A stretch of 64,000 bases of DNA from Gammaproteobacteria bacterium (GCA_030427085.1 JAUHXH010000001.1:434001-498000); one strand, 5' to 3'; shown: positions 32,903 to 41,078, numbered from the stretch's first letter. Translations and numbers: made by a program. The notes: a model not told the origin generated them from the sequence alone.

Positions 32903-33628
32903 ATGTTGCAGCAGGACAGCTACAAACAACACATTTCCCAGCAGTTTAATTCAGAACTGGAAGCGGTGAAGAACCACATGCTCGAAATGGGCGGGCAAGT
33001 GGAACAGCAGATCGGGGCAGCCGTTTCTGCGCTGGTCAATATGGAAAGTGGCGAGGCCGAACTGGTCATTGCCCGCGACGCTGACATCAACAAGATGGAA
33101 GTGGTGGTGGACGACGAGTGTTCGCGCATCCTGGCCCGTCGCCAGCCCGCCGCCAGCGATTTGCGCCTGGTCTTGGCGGTGACCAAGGTCACCACCGATC
33201 TGGAGCGGATTGGCGATGAAGCCGCCAAGATTGCCCGTCAGTCCCTGCGCCTGGCAGAGGAGGGCATTTCACCCTCGAACTACGTGGAAATTCGTAATAT
33301 CGCCAATCATGTCTCGGGGATGTTACGGCGCTCGCTGGATGCCTTTGCTCGCCTGGATGTGGAAATGGCGGTGCAGGTGGTCAAGGATGACAACCAAGTC
33401 GACCAGGAATACGCCAATGCTATGCGTTCGCTGGTGACCTTCATGATGGAAGATCCACGGGTGATCGGCGCAGTGCTAACTGAAATGTGGGCCCTGCGCA
33501 GCCTGGAACGAGTGGGCGATCACGCCAGCAATATTGCCGAGCATGTGATCTACCTGGTCCGCGGCCTGGACGTGCGCCATGTCGAACTCGACGAATTGGT
33601 TTCCCAGGTTACGGACGAGGACCACTAG
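32903..33628 (+). CDS. phoU: Phosphate signalling regulator PhoU
   Basis: PhoU links the Pst transporter to PhoR and prevents PhoB activation when phosphate is plentiful. The 241-residue protein consists of two related three-helix units, with metal-binding motifs of the family visible as RIGDEAAKIARQ in the first half and RVGDHASNIAEHVIYLVRG in the second. It closes the pst operon 14 bases after pstB. Confidence 0.96.
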   Translation: MLQQDSYKQHISQQFNSELEAVKNHMLEMGGQVEQQIGAAVSALVNMESGEAELVIARDADINKMEVVVDDECSRILARRQPAASDLRLVLAVTKVTTDLERIGDEAAKIARQSLRLAEEGISPSNYVEIRNIANHVSGMLRRSLDAFARLDVEMAVQVVKDDNQVDQEYANAMRSLVTFMMEDPRVIGAVLTEMWALRSLERVGDHASNIAEHVIYLVRGLDVRHVELDELVSQVTDEDH

Positions 33629-33654
33629 CTCCGAGCGCGGACTTCCACCCTGTC

Positions 33655-33678
33655 AGCACGGGTCGCCCGACCCGTGCT
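33655..33678 (+). terminator. Hairpin after phoU, no T-tract
   Basis: A perfect 10-bp stem (AGCACGGGTC paired with GACCCGTGCT, 4-base loop) lies 26 bases past the phoU stop and before the porin promoter. No run of T follows, so it may be a factor-dependent end or an mRNA-stabilising structure rather than a classical terminator. Confidence 0.4.
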
Positions 33679-33737
33679 ACCAATCACGCCACAAAAACGA
33701 CACAATTCCGCAACAATACGGCAATAAAAGGCCGTTT

Positions 33738-33771
33738 TTGTCATTTGTTTGTAACATTGACGTAATATCCT
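33738..33771 (+). promoter_or_regulatory. Pho box and -10 upstream of the porin
   Basis: TTGTCAT-TTGT-TTGTAAC (33738-33755) is a PhoB-type direct repeat. Ten bp further is TATCCT (33766-33771), the same spacing as at phoB. This predicts phosphate-starvation control of the porin independent of the pst operon. Confidence 0.8.
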
Positions 33772-33826
33772 GCGCCCGTTTTCCACTGGCGGGCTCAATT
33801 CCGCTGCAAGTAATTCGGAGTCGACT

Positions 33827-35089
33827 ATGAAATTCCTGAACTTACTCCTGCTGGCTGTATTGTTAATTCCGGGCTTCAGCGCCCGGGCAGAAAGCGCTGA
33901 TGAGCTGGCGGAGTTACGCGCCCAGTTCGCGGCCCTGGCGGCACGTGTCAGTGCGCTTGAATCCGAAAATGCCTCGCTGCGAGCTGCCGGTAAGGTTCGA
34001 GAGGAGCGCCTTGATCAAACCCAGGTGCAGATTGCCAGCCTGGATAGCCCCACCTCCAGTTGGGCTGATCGCCTCGGTATCTCCGGTGACTTCCGTTACC
34101 GCTACGAAGAAATCGATATCGAAGGTGTGGATGTTCGTGAACGCGACCGTATTCGTGCCCGGGTCAACCTGAAAGCCGATGTAGCCGACAACATCGCTGT
34201 GACAGTGGGTATGTCGACCGGCGGTGATGACCCGATCTCTACCAACCAGACCCTGGGCAGTGTGGGCAGTCGTAAGGATCTCCGTCTCAACCTGGCGTAC
34301 GTCGACTGGGCGCCGGTAGAGGGCTGGCACATCACTGCGGGCAAGATGAAAAATACCTTTTATCGTCCGCAAGGAACCGCCCTGATATGGGACGGTGACT
34401 ACACCCCCGAGGGTTTCGGTACCCGTTGGGCCGGCAAACACCTGTTTGTGAATGCAGCTGGCAACTGGCTGGAGAGTGACAGCCGTGGCGGTGGCAAGCA
34501 ATTGGCCTGGGGCTTGCAGGGTGGTGTAAACCTGAGCCTGGGTGACGCCAGCCTGACCACGGGCCTGAGTTATTTCGATCTGCCGGTGAAAGGCAACGAA
34601 GTGTTCTTTGGTGATGGCGACGATTTCTACGGTAACTCGTTCGATTGTGCTGACCCGGTTAGTCTGGAGGGCTGTGTTTATCTCTACGACTACGAGGAAT
34701 TCGAGTGGTTCGCCAATCTGGCGCTGGAACTTGGGGGGCGGCCTCTGAATATTTTCACCGACTATGTTCAAAACCAGGCGGTCGACGAATTTGACACTGG
34801 TTGGCTCGCCGGCATGGTCTACGGCAAGGCCAAGGATCGCGGCAGTTGGCGCGTTGGCTATCAATATCGTGATCTCGAGGCGGATGCCGTATTTGGCCTG
34901 CTGAGCGATTCCGACTTCGCCGGTGGCGGCACCGATGGCCGCGGGCACATCGTTACCGCTCGCTACGTGCCGATTAAAAATGTCGCCCTGGATCTGACCT
35001 GGTTCATCAACAACGAGTTTGGTGAGGACCAGTTCGGCGAAGGCCTGAAGTTTGACCGCATCATGCTCGATGCCGGTTTCCGCTTCTAA
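33827..35089 (+). CDS. Outer-membrane porin, probably phosphate-regulated (Porin_5-like)
   Basis: This 420-residue protein has a signal peptide cleaved after ARA (residue 21), a short periplasmic coiled coil (about 22-72, with heptads through ELAELRAQFAALAARVSAL), and then a beta-barrel domain (about 84-420) ending in aromatic FRF, typical of outer-membrane proteins sorted by BamA. Alternating strands and two cysteines in one loop (FDCADPVSLEGCVY) are seen. It sits directly after the pst operon behind its own Pho box, so passage of phosphate is the likely role, as for OprP/OprO in Pseudomonas, although sequence similarity to those is not obvious. Confidence 0.8.
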   Translation: MKFLNLLLLAVLLIPGFSARAESADELAELRAQFAALAARVSALESENASLRAAGKVREERLDQTQVQIASLDSPTSSWADRLGISGDFRYRYEEIDIEGVDVRERDRIRARVNLKADVADNIAVTVGMSTGGDDPISTNQTLGSVGSRKDLRLNLAYVDWAPVEGWHITAGKMKNTFYRPQGTALIWDGDYTPEGFGTRWAGKHLFVNAAGNWLESDSRGGGKQLAWGLQGGVNLSLGDASLTTGLSYFDLPVKGNEVFFGDGDDFYGNSFDCADPVSLEGCVYLYDYEEFEWFANLALELGGRPLNIFTDYVQNQAVDEFDTGWLAGMVYGKAKDRGSWRVGYQYRDLEADAVFGLLSDSDFAGGGTDGRGHIVTARYVPIKNVALDLTWFINNEFGEDQFGEGLKFDRIMLDAGFRF

Positions 35090-35095
35090 AGGGCC

Positions 35096-35123
35096 TTGCA
35101 TTGGTCGTGGGCATCGGTAAAAT
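35096..35123 (+). promoter_or_regulatory. Promoter of tRNA-Glu (tentative)
   Basis: TTGCAT and TAAAAT are 16 bp apart and followed by a GC-rich discriminator (ACCGCGC), a pattern common at stringently controlled tRNA promoters. The -35 matches only 3/6. The transcript would start about 28 bases before the tRNA. Confidence 0.45.
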
Positions 35124-35157
35124 ACCGCGCTTCCGACCTCAGGGCCGGAACCACTGC

Positions 35158-35233
35158 GTCCCCTTCGTCTAGTGGCCTAGGACACCGCCCTTTCACGGCG
35201 GTAACAGGGGTTCGAACCCCCTAGGGGACGCCA
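35158..35233 (+). tRNA. tRNA-Glu (anticodon TTC)
   Basis: The 76-base sequence folds into a cloverleaf: acceptor GTCCCCT/AGGGGAC, anticodon stem CCGCC/GGCGG with loop CTTTCAC and anticodon TTC at 35192-35194, T-arm AGGGG-TTCGAAC-CCCCT, and an encoded 3' GCCA. It is a single gene with its own terminator. Confidence 0.97.
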
Positions 35234-35265
35234 TCTACGATTGCGAATGCTCTTGTTCGCAAGCA

Positions 35266-35293
35266 AAAAGCCCGGTATTTACCGGGCTTTTTT
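35266..35293 (+). terminator. Rho-independent terminator after tRNA-Glu
   Basis: A 12-bp stem (AAAAGCCCGGTA paired with TACCGGGCTTTT) ends in a run of six T residues, 33 bases after the tRNA. Confidence 0.88.
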
Positions 35294-35331
35294 GTCTGGG
35301 CTGGTTTTATCTGGCGGGAGAGTGATTGGCC

Positions 35332-36387
35332 ATGAGCCGATTCTGGAGTGATATCACGCACAAGCTTGATCCCTACGTACCGGGGGAGCAGCCGCAGCAC
35401 GAACGGCTGGTCAAGCTCAATACCAATGAATCGCCCATCGAGCCCTCGCCGCAGGTACTGGCGGCCATTCATAACACGACAGGCGATGCGCTGCGGCGCT
35501 ACCCAGATCCCGAATCCGTAGCTTTGCGCACTGCCATCGCGCAGCGCTTCGACCTGGCACCTGGGCAGGTCTTCGTGGGTAACGGCTCCGACGAAGTGTT
35601 GGCCCATACCTTTCTAGGCTTGCTCAAGCACCCACGGCCCATACTGTTTCCCGATATTACCTACAGTTTCTATACCGTGTGGGCGGACCTCTACGAGGTG
35701 GAATACCAGCAGGTCCCGCTGAACGAGCATTTTGCTATCGATGTGGACAGCTATCGGGTGCCCAATGGCGGGATAATTTTGCCCAATCCGAATGCGCCCA
35801 CGGGAGTGCTACTGGCTCTGGCAGAAATTCGGCAGCTGCTGGAACAAAACCGGGACTCCGTGGTGGTGATCGATGAGGCCTATATCGATTTTGGCGGCGA
35901 GTCGGCGGCTGCGTTGATTCCCGAGTTCGACAATCTGCTGGTGGTACACACCCTGTCGAAATCCCGTGCCCTGGCGGGATTGCGGGTAGGCTATGCCCTG
36001 GGGCAGGAAACTTTGATCGAAGCGTTGGTGCGGGTCAAAAACTGCTTCAATTCCTACCCGTTGGACACCATCGCCCAGCACGCGGCACTGGCTTCGCTGG
36101 AGGATGAATCCTGGTTTCAGCAGAGTTGCCAATCTGTGGTGAACAACCGCGAGTGGTTGAGCGGGGAATTACTGGCGCTGGGGTTCCACTGCTTACCGTC
36201 GGCGGCAAACTTCCTGTTCGCATCCCATGGGGAAAAGCGCGCCGAAACGCTATTCGCCGCGCTGCGAGAAGAGGGGATCATAGTGCGTTACTTCAATAAA
36301 CCGCGAATAGATCAGTTCCTGCGCATTACGATAGGAACCCGGCCGGATTGTGAACGGTTGGTCGAGGTGTTGAAAACGCTGCTATAA
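35332..36387 (+). CDS. hisC: Histidinol-phosphate aminotransferase HisC
   Basis: HisC is a PLP enzyme converting imidazole-acetol phosphate to histidinol phosphate in histidine synthesis; some members act on aromatic amino acids. The 351-residue fold-type I aminotransferase shows the N-terminal LNTNESPIEPSP, the PLP-binding NPNAPTG, DEAYIDFGG and the Schiff-base lysine in HTLSKSRALAGLRVG. ATG 35332 follows a GGCGGGAG ribosome-binding site. It stands apart from other his genes, so an additional or alternative substrate is possible. Confidence 0.9.
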   Translation: MSRFWSDITHKLDPYVPGEQPQHERLVKLNTNESPIEPSPQVLAAIHNTTGDALRRYPDPESVALRTAIAQRFDLAPGQVFVGNGSDEVLAHTFLGLLKHPRPILFPDITYSFYTVWADLYEVEYQQVPLNEHFAIDVDSYRVPNGGIILPNPNAPTGVLLALAEIRQLLEQNRDSVVVIDEAYIDFGGESAAALIPEFDNLLVVHTLSKSRALAGLRVGYALGQETLIEALVRVKNCFNSYPLDTIAQHAALASLEDESWFQQSCQSVVNNREWLSGELLALGFHCLPSAANFLFASHGEKRAETLFAALREEGIIVRYFNKPRIDQFLRITIGTRPDCERLVEVLKTLL

Positions 36388-36392
36388 ACGGA

Positions 36393-36415
36393 CCGGCCCA
36401 TCGAGGATGGGCCGG
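36393..36415. terminator. Hairpin between convergent hisC and KAS III genes
   Basis: A 9-10-bp stem (CCGGCCCAT paired with ATGGGCCGG) fills the 33-base space between the two convergent stops. T-tracts are weak on both sides, so it may end transcription in both directions only partly. Confidence 0.5.
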
Positions 36416-36420
36416 ATGGT

Positions 36421-37542
36421 TCAGCACTTTTGCAGTACGACACTGCCGATGCTGTAACCGGCACCGAAAGAGCACAACACACCGATATCGCCGCTGCTGA
36501 AATCGCCCCGGTGTTTGTGGAAGGCGATGACCGAGCCGGCTGAACTGGTGTTGGCGTATTCGTCGAGAATGGTCGGTGCCTCGTCGTCCGAGGCATCGCG
36601 ACCCAGTACCCGCTTGGCAATCAACTGGTTCATGCTCAGGTTGGCCTGGTGCAGCCACATACGGCGCAGCGAGCCCGGCTCGATGCCCAGTTTCTCCAGC
36701 TGCTCTGACATCTGTTTCGCCACCGCGGGGCACACTTCCTTGAACACCTTGCGACCTTCCTGCACGAACAGTTTGTCGGACGCGCCCACGCCGCTATCAT
36801 CGCCGCGATTGAGGAAGCCGAAATTATTGCGGATGTTGTTGGAGAACATGGTCTGCAGCTTGGTATCCACGATGCGGTAGCAGTCGCTGCCCACGGCATC
36901 TTCTTCGCGCTCAACGATCACCGCGGTGCAGACATCGCCGAAGATAAAGTGCGAGTCGCGATCGCGGAAATTGAGGTGACCGCTACAGATTTCGGGGTTC
37001 ACCATCAGCACACAGCGGGCGCTGCCATTGGCGATGGTGTCGCGTGCCTGCTGAATACCGAAGGTGGCGGAGGAACAGGCCACATTCATGTCAAAACCAA
37101 AGCCGTCGATCCCCAGGGCGGACTGAATTTCCACTGCCATGGCGGGGTAGGGTCGCTGCATGTTGCTGGCGGCGACAATGACGGCGTCGATATCCGCGGC
37201 GGTGCGACCCGCTTGCGCCATGGCTTCTCGCGCGGCGGCGATGGCCATTTCGCACTGGACCGAGGCCTCGTCGTTACTGCGATCCGGAATGTGCGGCACC
37301 ATGCGGTCCGGGTCGAGAATGCCGGCCTTGTTGACCACGTGGCGGGATTTGATTCCGGAGGCCTTCAGAATGAATTCTTCAGAAGAGTGCGATAGTGCTG
37401 CCAGTTCGCCGCTGGCGATGGCGTCCGCGTTGTCCCGGTTGAAGTTGTCCACATAGGTGTTGAAAGCGGCGACCAGTTCCGCGTTGGAAATGGATTCCGG
37501 CGGTGTGTAGAGGCCGGTGCCGCTGATAACGACAGCTGTCAT
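36421..37542 (-). CDS. Beta-ketoacyl-ACP synthase III, PA3286-like
   Basis: This 373-residue condensing enzyme resembles the Pseudomonas PA3286 group of KAS III proteins, which accept medium-chain acyl-CoA such as octanoyl-CoA and feed beta-oxidation products back into fatty-acid synthesis. The thiolase-fold triad is seen as cysteine in NVACSSATFGIQ, histidine in RMWLHQANLSMN and asparagine in EYANTSSAGSVIAFH. The long insert near residues 30-60 (FNTYVDNFNRDNADAIASGE) distinguishes it from housekeeping FabH. The assignment is from recall of the family; no fatty-acid genes are adjacent. Confidence 0.85.
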   Translation of the reverse strand: MTAVVISGTGLYTPPESISNAELVAAFNTYVDNFNRDNADAIASGELAALSHSSEEFILKASGIKSRHVVNKAGILDPDRMVPHIPDRSNDEASVQCEMAIAAAREAMAQAGRTAADIDAVIVAASNMQRPYPAMAVEIQSALGIDGFGFDMNVACSSATFGIQQARDTIANGSARCVLMVNPEICSGHLNFRDRDSHFIFGDVCTAVIVEREEDAVGSDCYRIVDTKLQTMFSNNIRNNFGFLNRGDDSGVGASDKLFVQEGRKVFKEVCPAVAKQMSEQLEKLGIEPGSLRRMWLHQANLSMNQLIAKRVLGRDASDDEAPTILDEYANTSSAGSVIAFHKHRGDFSSGDIGVLCSFGAGYSIGSVVLQKC

Positions 37543-37651
37543 GCGCTGTTGCTCCTGCGTTAATTTGATGATGCCCGTGAGGGCAATTCGACGGCCGCAA
37601 GTGTACCCCGAAACTGTACCCGACGGCGGATTCTCGGCAAAAAATCGGCGT

Positions 37652-38605
37652 CTAGCGTCGCCGCCGGGGTTTTGCCAGTCGCACCACGTCGCCCAATCTC
37701 AGGTCCACGAACTCGCGGATATCGCCCGCGAGTTCACGGTAGAAGTGGCGGCTGGGTGCACCGGCACGCCAGACCAGCCCATGATCGCGCACCAGTGGTA
37801 CGCCCTTGAGCTCGCACACGTATAGCGCCTCGGGTTTGTGCATCTCCGAGTGGATGTACAGTGCCGGGAGGAAGGCGGTTCCCAGCCCCATCACCACCAT
37901 CTGGCGCAAGGTATCGAGGCTGGTGCCCTCATAGTCTCGTTGAATCGGGGCGCCAAGCCGTTCGCAAACGGTTTTTACCATCGCGTGAATGTGGTGTTGG
38001 GCCTCCAGGGTCAATACCTGCTCGCCGCGCAGCTGGGCGGGGCGGACCACCGGAGTACCGGCCAGACGGTGATCGGCGGGTACAACGTAGCGCAAGGGCT
38101 CGCTGAATAACTCCTCAATGATCAGGTCGTTGGCGCGCATGGGCAGCGGCAGTATGGCGATGTCCAGGGTGCCCTGGCGCAACTCCTGCAACAGATCCTG
38201 ATGGGGCTGTTCGCGCACATAGAGCTTTAACTGGTCATAGCGCTTGTGTAACTCCGGCATGACATGGGGTAGAAGATAAGGGCCCAGGGTGGGCGGTACA
38301 CCCAGCCTGTAGGTGGTCTGTCGCCCCTCGCTCATTACTGCTGCGCGCTCCTCCAGTCCGCGCATGGCCGCCAGCACTTCACGGGCATGTGGCAACAGTT
38401 CGCGGCCCTCAGGAGTAAGGTGTGTGCCACTTCTCGAGCGCTCCAGCAGTGCGACGTTGAGGCCGTTTTCCAGTGCTGAAATTTGGGTGGTGAGCGCCGG
38501 CTGACTGATCTGCAGTTCTTCTGCCGCACTGCGGTAATTGAGCTGTCTGGCCAGCGATTCGAAGTAGCTGAGTTGGCGCAGGGTAGGGGTGGAGGTTCGT
38601 GTCAT
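37652..38605 (-). CDS. LysR-family regulator, OxyR-like without the peroxidatic cysteine
   Basis: This 317-residue LTTR has an N-terminal winged helix (about 8-65: LRQLSYFESLARQLNYRSAAEEL) and a periplasmic-binding-like effector domain. The fold and sequence are OxyR-like (PTLGPYLLPHVMPELH; TSLDTLRQMVVMGLGTAFLPAL). Aligned by eye without gaps to E. coli OxyR, peroxidatic C199 is replaced by H205, while the resolving C208 is retained as C214, so the OxyR disulfide switch cannot form in the usual way. It is divergent from the carbonic anhydrase/SulP operon, its probable target. ATG 38605 is preferred over a TTG at 38647, which would cover the likely operator. Confidence 0.85.
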   Translation of the reverse strand: MTRTSTPTLRQLSYFESLARQLNYRSAAEELQISQPALTTQISALENGLNVALLERSRSGTHLTPEGRELLPHAREVLAAMRGLEERAAVMSEGRQTTYRLGVPPTLGPYLLPHVMPELHKRYDQLKLYVREQPHQDLLQELRQGTLDIAILPLPMRANDLIIEELFSEPLRYVVPADHRLAGTPVVRPAQLRGEQVLTLEAQHHIHAMVKTVCERLGAPIQRDYEGTSLDTLRQMVVMGLGTAFLPALYIHSEMHKPEALYVCELKGVPLVRDHGLVWRAGAPSRHFYRELAGDIREFVDLRLGDVVRLAKPRRRR

Positions 38606-38627
38606 GGGGTGCCGGGTACGATGCCTA

Positions 38628-38646
38628 TGATAAGTAAAGATTATCA
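38628..38646. promoter_or_regulatory. Perfect inverted repeat, candidate LysR-type operator
   Basis: TGATAA-N7-TTATCA lies between the divergent regulator and carbonic anhydrase genes, 22 bases from the regulator ATG and about 92 from the carbonic anhydrase ATG. The symmetry and AT-rich arms fit the T-N11-A class of LTTR sites. Confidence 0.55.
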
Positions 38647-38738
38647 ACGATATACAGATACTTCTATGAAATTATCAGGGTAAGTTCAGTTCATGAGAGA
38701 CATAACTATCCACCCCAAGCATCCGTGAAGGAGTAACC

Positions 38739-39395
38739 ATGGATCGTGTTTTATCTGGCGTCGCCAAATTCCAACGTGAAGTTTTCCCCGAGAAAGCCGA
38801 GAGCTTTCGTGAACTGGCCGGTGGCCAGCAGCCCGAAGTGTTGTTTATCACCTGCGCCGATTCGCGCATCGACCCCAACCTGATCACCCAGACCGAACCT
38901 GGCGATCTGTTCATCTGCCGCAACGCCGGCAATGTGGTGCCGCCTCACAGTAATCAGACTGGCGGCATGACAGCGTCTATCGAATACGCGGTGGCGGCAC
39001 TGGGTGTGGAGCACATCGTGGTTTGTGGTCACACCGACTGTGGCGCCATGAAAGGCGCGCTGAACCCGGAAGGCCTGGAAACATTGCCGCACGTGAAAGA
39101 GTGGCTGGGCCACTGCCGCGCTGCAGTGGAAGTGGTGCGCGAACAGCAGGGCGAATTGGGTGCCGAGCACCTGGAATGCGTTACCGCCGAAAACATTGCC
39201 CTGCAATTGGCGCACCTGCGCACGCATCCGGCCGTGGCCGCCAAGCTCGCCGCCGGCAAGTTGCAACTTCACGGCTGGCTCTACAACATCAAAACCGGTG
39301 AGGTCTCCAGCTGGGACGAAACCAGCCGCAGCATGAAGCCACTGGACACATCCGATTTTGCCGCCGCAGACGCTCGGGAGGCCAGTAATGGCTAA
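38739..39395 (+). CDS. Beta-class carbonic anhydrase
   Basis: This enzyme interconverts CO2 and bicarbonate in the cytoplasm. The 218-residue protein has the zinc ligands C39, H98 and C101 and the D41/R43 pair in CADSRID, and the second motif CGHTDCGAM. It follows a good ribosome-binding site (GAAGGAG). It overlaps the SulP gene by 8 bases (ATGGCTAA), so the two products are made together. Linkage or fusion of carbonic anhydrase to SulP transporters is well known in marine bacteria. Confidence 0.95.
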   Translation: MDRVLSGVAKFQREVFPEKAESFRELAGGQQPEVLFITCADSRIDPNLITQTEPGDLFICRNAGNVVPPHSNQTGGMTASIEYAVAALGVEHIVVCGHTDCGAMKGALNPEGLETLPHVKEWLGHCRAAVEVVREQQGELGAEHLECVTAENIALQLAHLRTHPAVAAKLAAGKLQLHGWLYNIKTGEVSSWDETSRSMKPLDTSDFAAADAREASNG

Positions 39396-41037
39396 GTGGT
39401 TGGATGTAAGCAACCTGCGCGGTGACATCGCTGGCGGTATTACCGCCGGCGTTGTCGCCCTGCCGCTGGCGATTGCCCTGGGCGTTGCTTCCGGGCTGGG
39501 TCCGATGGCGGGCTTGTACGGGGCCATCGCACTGGGCTTCTTCGCTGCGCTGTTTGGTGGTACGCCCTCGCAAATTTCCGGTCCCACCGGGCCGATGGTG
39601 GTGGTGCTGGCCGGTTTGTTCGCCAGCCTGTCAGGTAGCGTGGAACTGGTTTTCACGGCGGTGATGCTGGCTGGCGTGTTACAGGTGGTGATGGGCTTTC
39701 TAGGGGTGGGGCAGTACATTCGCCTGGTGCCCTATCCGGTGATCTCGGGCTTCATGTCGGGCATCGGTGCCATCATTATCATTCTGCAGTTGGGCCGATT
39801 GCTGGGCCATGCACCGCCCGGTGAACCGCTGCAGGCAATGATTTACCTGCCTACTGCACTTTCGGATATCAACTTCGGCGCGCTGGCGCTGGGCCTGGGC
39901 ACGCTGGCGGTAACCTTCCTGTGGCCGGCGAAGTGGGGCAAGTACCTGCCTTCGCCGCTGGCGGCATTGATTGCCGGCACCGCGCTGGCATTGGTGGCTT
40001 TCGACGTGCCAGTTCTGGGCGCCATTCCCACCGGTTTGCCCAGCCTGCACATGCCCACCTTTGATCGCGACAGCCTGTTCCTGGTCATGGAGGCGGCCGT
40101 CATCCTGGCCATTCTGGGTGCCATCGACAGCCTGCTTACCTCGCTGGTGGCGGACAACATGTCCCGCAGCCGCCACGACTCCAATCGGGAGCTGGTGGGG
40201 CAGGGTATCGGCAACGGTATCGCCGGCCTGATCGGCGGTATTGCCGGTGCTGGCGCCACCATGCGCACGGTGGTCAACATCCGTTCCGGCGGTAAAGGGC
40301 GCATTTCCGGGATGACCCATGCCCTGCTGTTGCTGGCGGTCGTGTTGGGGCTGGGGCCTCTGGCCGCCAATATCCCCCACGCCGTACTTGCCGGCATCCT
40401 GGTCAAGGTTGGCCTGGATATCATCGACTGGAGCTACCTCAAGCGCGCCCACCGCGGCCCGCGTTGGGATCTGGCGCTGATGGTGCTGGTGCTGGGCCTG
40501 ACGGTGTTCGTTGACCTGATCACCGCTGTGGCAGCGGGTGTGGTACTGGCGGCACTGGCCTTCGTGCGTCAGGTTGCCAAATCCCAGGTGGAAACCCTGC
40601 GGAACCTGCCCGATCACCTGGACTCTCCGGAAGAGAAGGAGCTTCTGGCTTCGGTCAGCGAGCAGGTCTCCCTGTTTGATTTCGGCGGGCCGATGAGCTT
40701 CGGTGCGGCGGCAGACCTGGGCCACCATGTGCGGGAATACTGTGAGCCGGGCACCCGGATCATGATTCTGGACTTCTCGCGGGTCCCCTTCCTCGACCTG
40801 TCGGCGGCACTGGCTATCGAAACAATAGCCACGGATGCCAGGTCCAGCGGCAAGACCCTGTTGCTGGCGGGCATCAACGAGGAGGTTGCCGAAGTGCTGT
40901 GTGGCCTCAACGATGGGCTTCCGGGCGATGGCGCCTACGACACCCGCCTGGAGGCGCTGCGCGTTGCCCGGGCAGCGCTCGCCAACGACACGGGGGCCAA
41001 AACGCTGTCCCGAGGAATGGCGCCGGCGTATAGCTAG
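39388..41037 (+). CDS. SulP-family anion transporter, probable bicarbonate uptake
   Basis: This 549-residue inner-membrane protein has 10-14 TM helices in the SulP/SLC26 fold (GGITAGVVALPLAIALGVASG and the motif GTPSQISGPTGPMVVV), and a C-terminal STAS domain (about 430-535, with DFSRVPFLDLSAALAIE). ATG 39388 overlaps the carbonic anhydrase stop. The enzyme partner implies bicarbonate rather than sulfate as substrate, as for BicA; this is inferred from context. Two hairpins follow, the second a strong bidirectional terminator. Confidence 0.9.
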   Translation: MAKWLDVSNLRGDIAGGITAGVVALPLAIALGVASGLGPMAGLYGAIALGFFAALFGGTPSQISGPTGPMVVVLAGLFASLSGSVELVFTAVMLAGVLQVVMGFLGVGQYIRLVPYPVISGFMSGIGAIIIILQLGRLLGHAPPGEPLQAMIYLPTALSDINFGALALGLGTLAVTFLWPAKWGKYLPSPLAALIAGTALALVAFDVPVLGAIPTGLPSLHMPTFDRDSLFLVMEAAVILAILGAIDSLLTSLVADNMSRSRHDSNRELVGQGIGNGIAGLIGGIAGAGATMRTVVNIRSGGKGRISGMTHALLLLAVVLGLGPLAANIPHAVLAGILVKVGLDIIDWSYLKRAHRGPRWDLALMVLVLGLTVFVDLITAVAAGVVLAALAFVRQVAKSQVETLRNLPDHLDSPEEKELLASVSEQVSLFDFGGPMSFGAAADLGHHVREYCEPGTRIMILDFSRVPFLDLSAALAIETIATDARSSGKTLLLAGINEEVAEVLCGLNDGLPGDGAYDTRLEALRVARAALANDTGAKTLSRGMAPAYS

Positions 41038-41049
41038 CAGCGAGTTCAC

Positions 41050-41067
41050 GCCGGGCAATTGCCCGGC
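41050..41067. repeat. 18-bp perfect palindrome after the SulP gene
   Basis: GCCGGGCAATTGCCCGGC is perfectly self-complementary and lies 12 bases past the SulP stop, just ahead of the terminator. It may reinforce transcript ending or protect the 3' end. Confidence 0.6.
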
Positions 41068-41078
41068 CTTCGAGATGC

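Noticed and set aside
33914-35101. Long open frame of 395 codons antisense to the porin
   Set aside because: It mirrors the porin gene, has no ribosome-binding site or recognisable domain, and the plus-strand gene has a signal peptide, barrel and promoter. GC-rich third positions make such shadows common.
35158-35233. tRNA-Glu as an integration site for a mobile element
   Set aside because: The 3' end is followed by its own terminator and hisC; no integrase gene and no second copy of the tRNA 3' end were seen nearby.
39700-41058. Open frame of 452 codons antisense to the SulP gene
   Set aside because: It covers a clear SulP transporter on the other strand, is rich in glutamine, histidine and glycine as expected of a shadow frame, and has no family motif.
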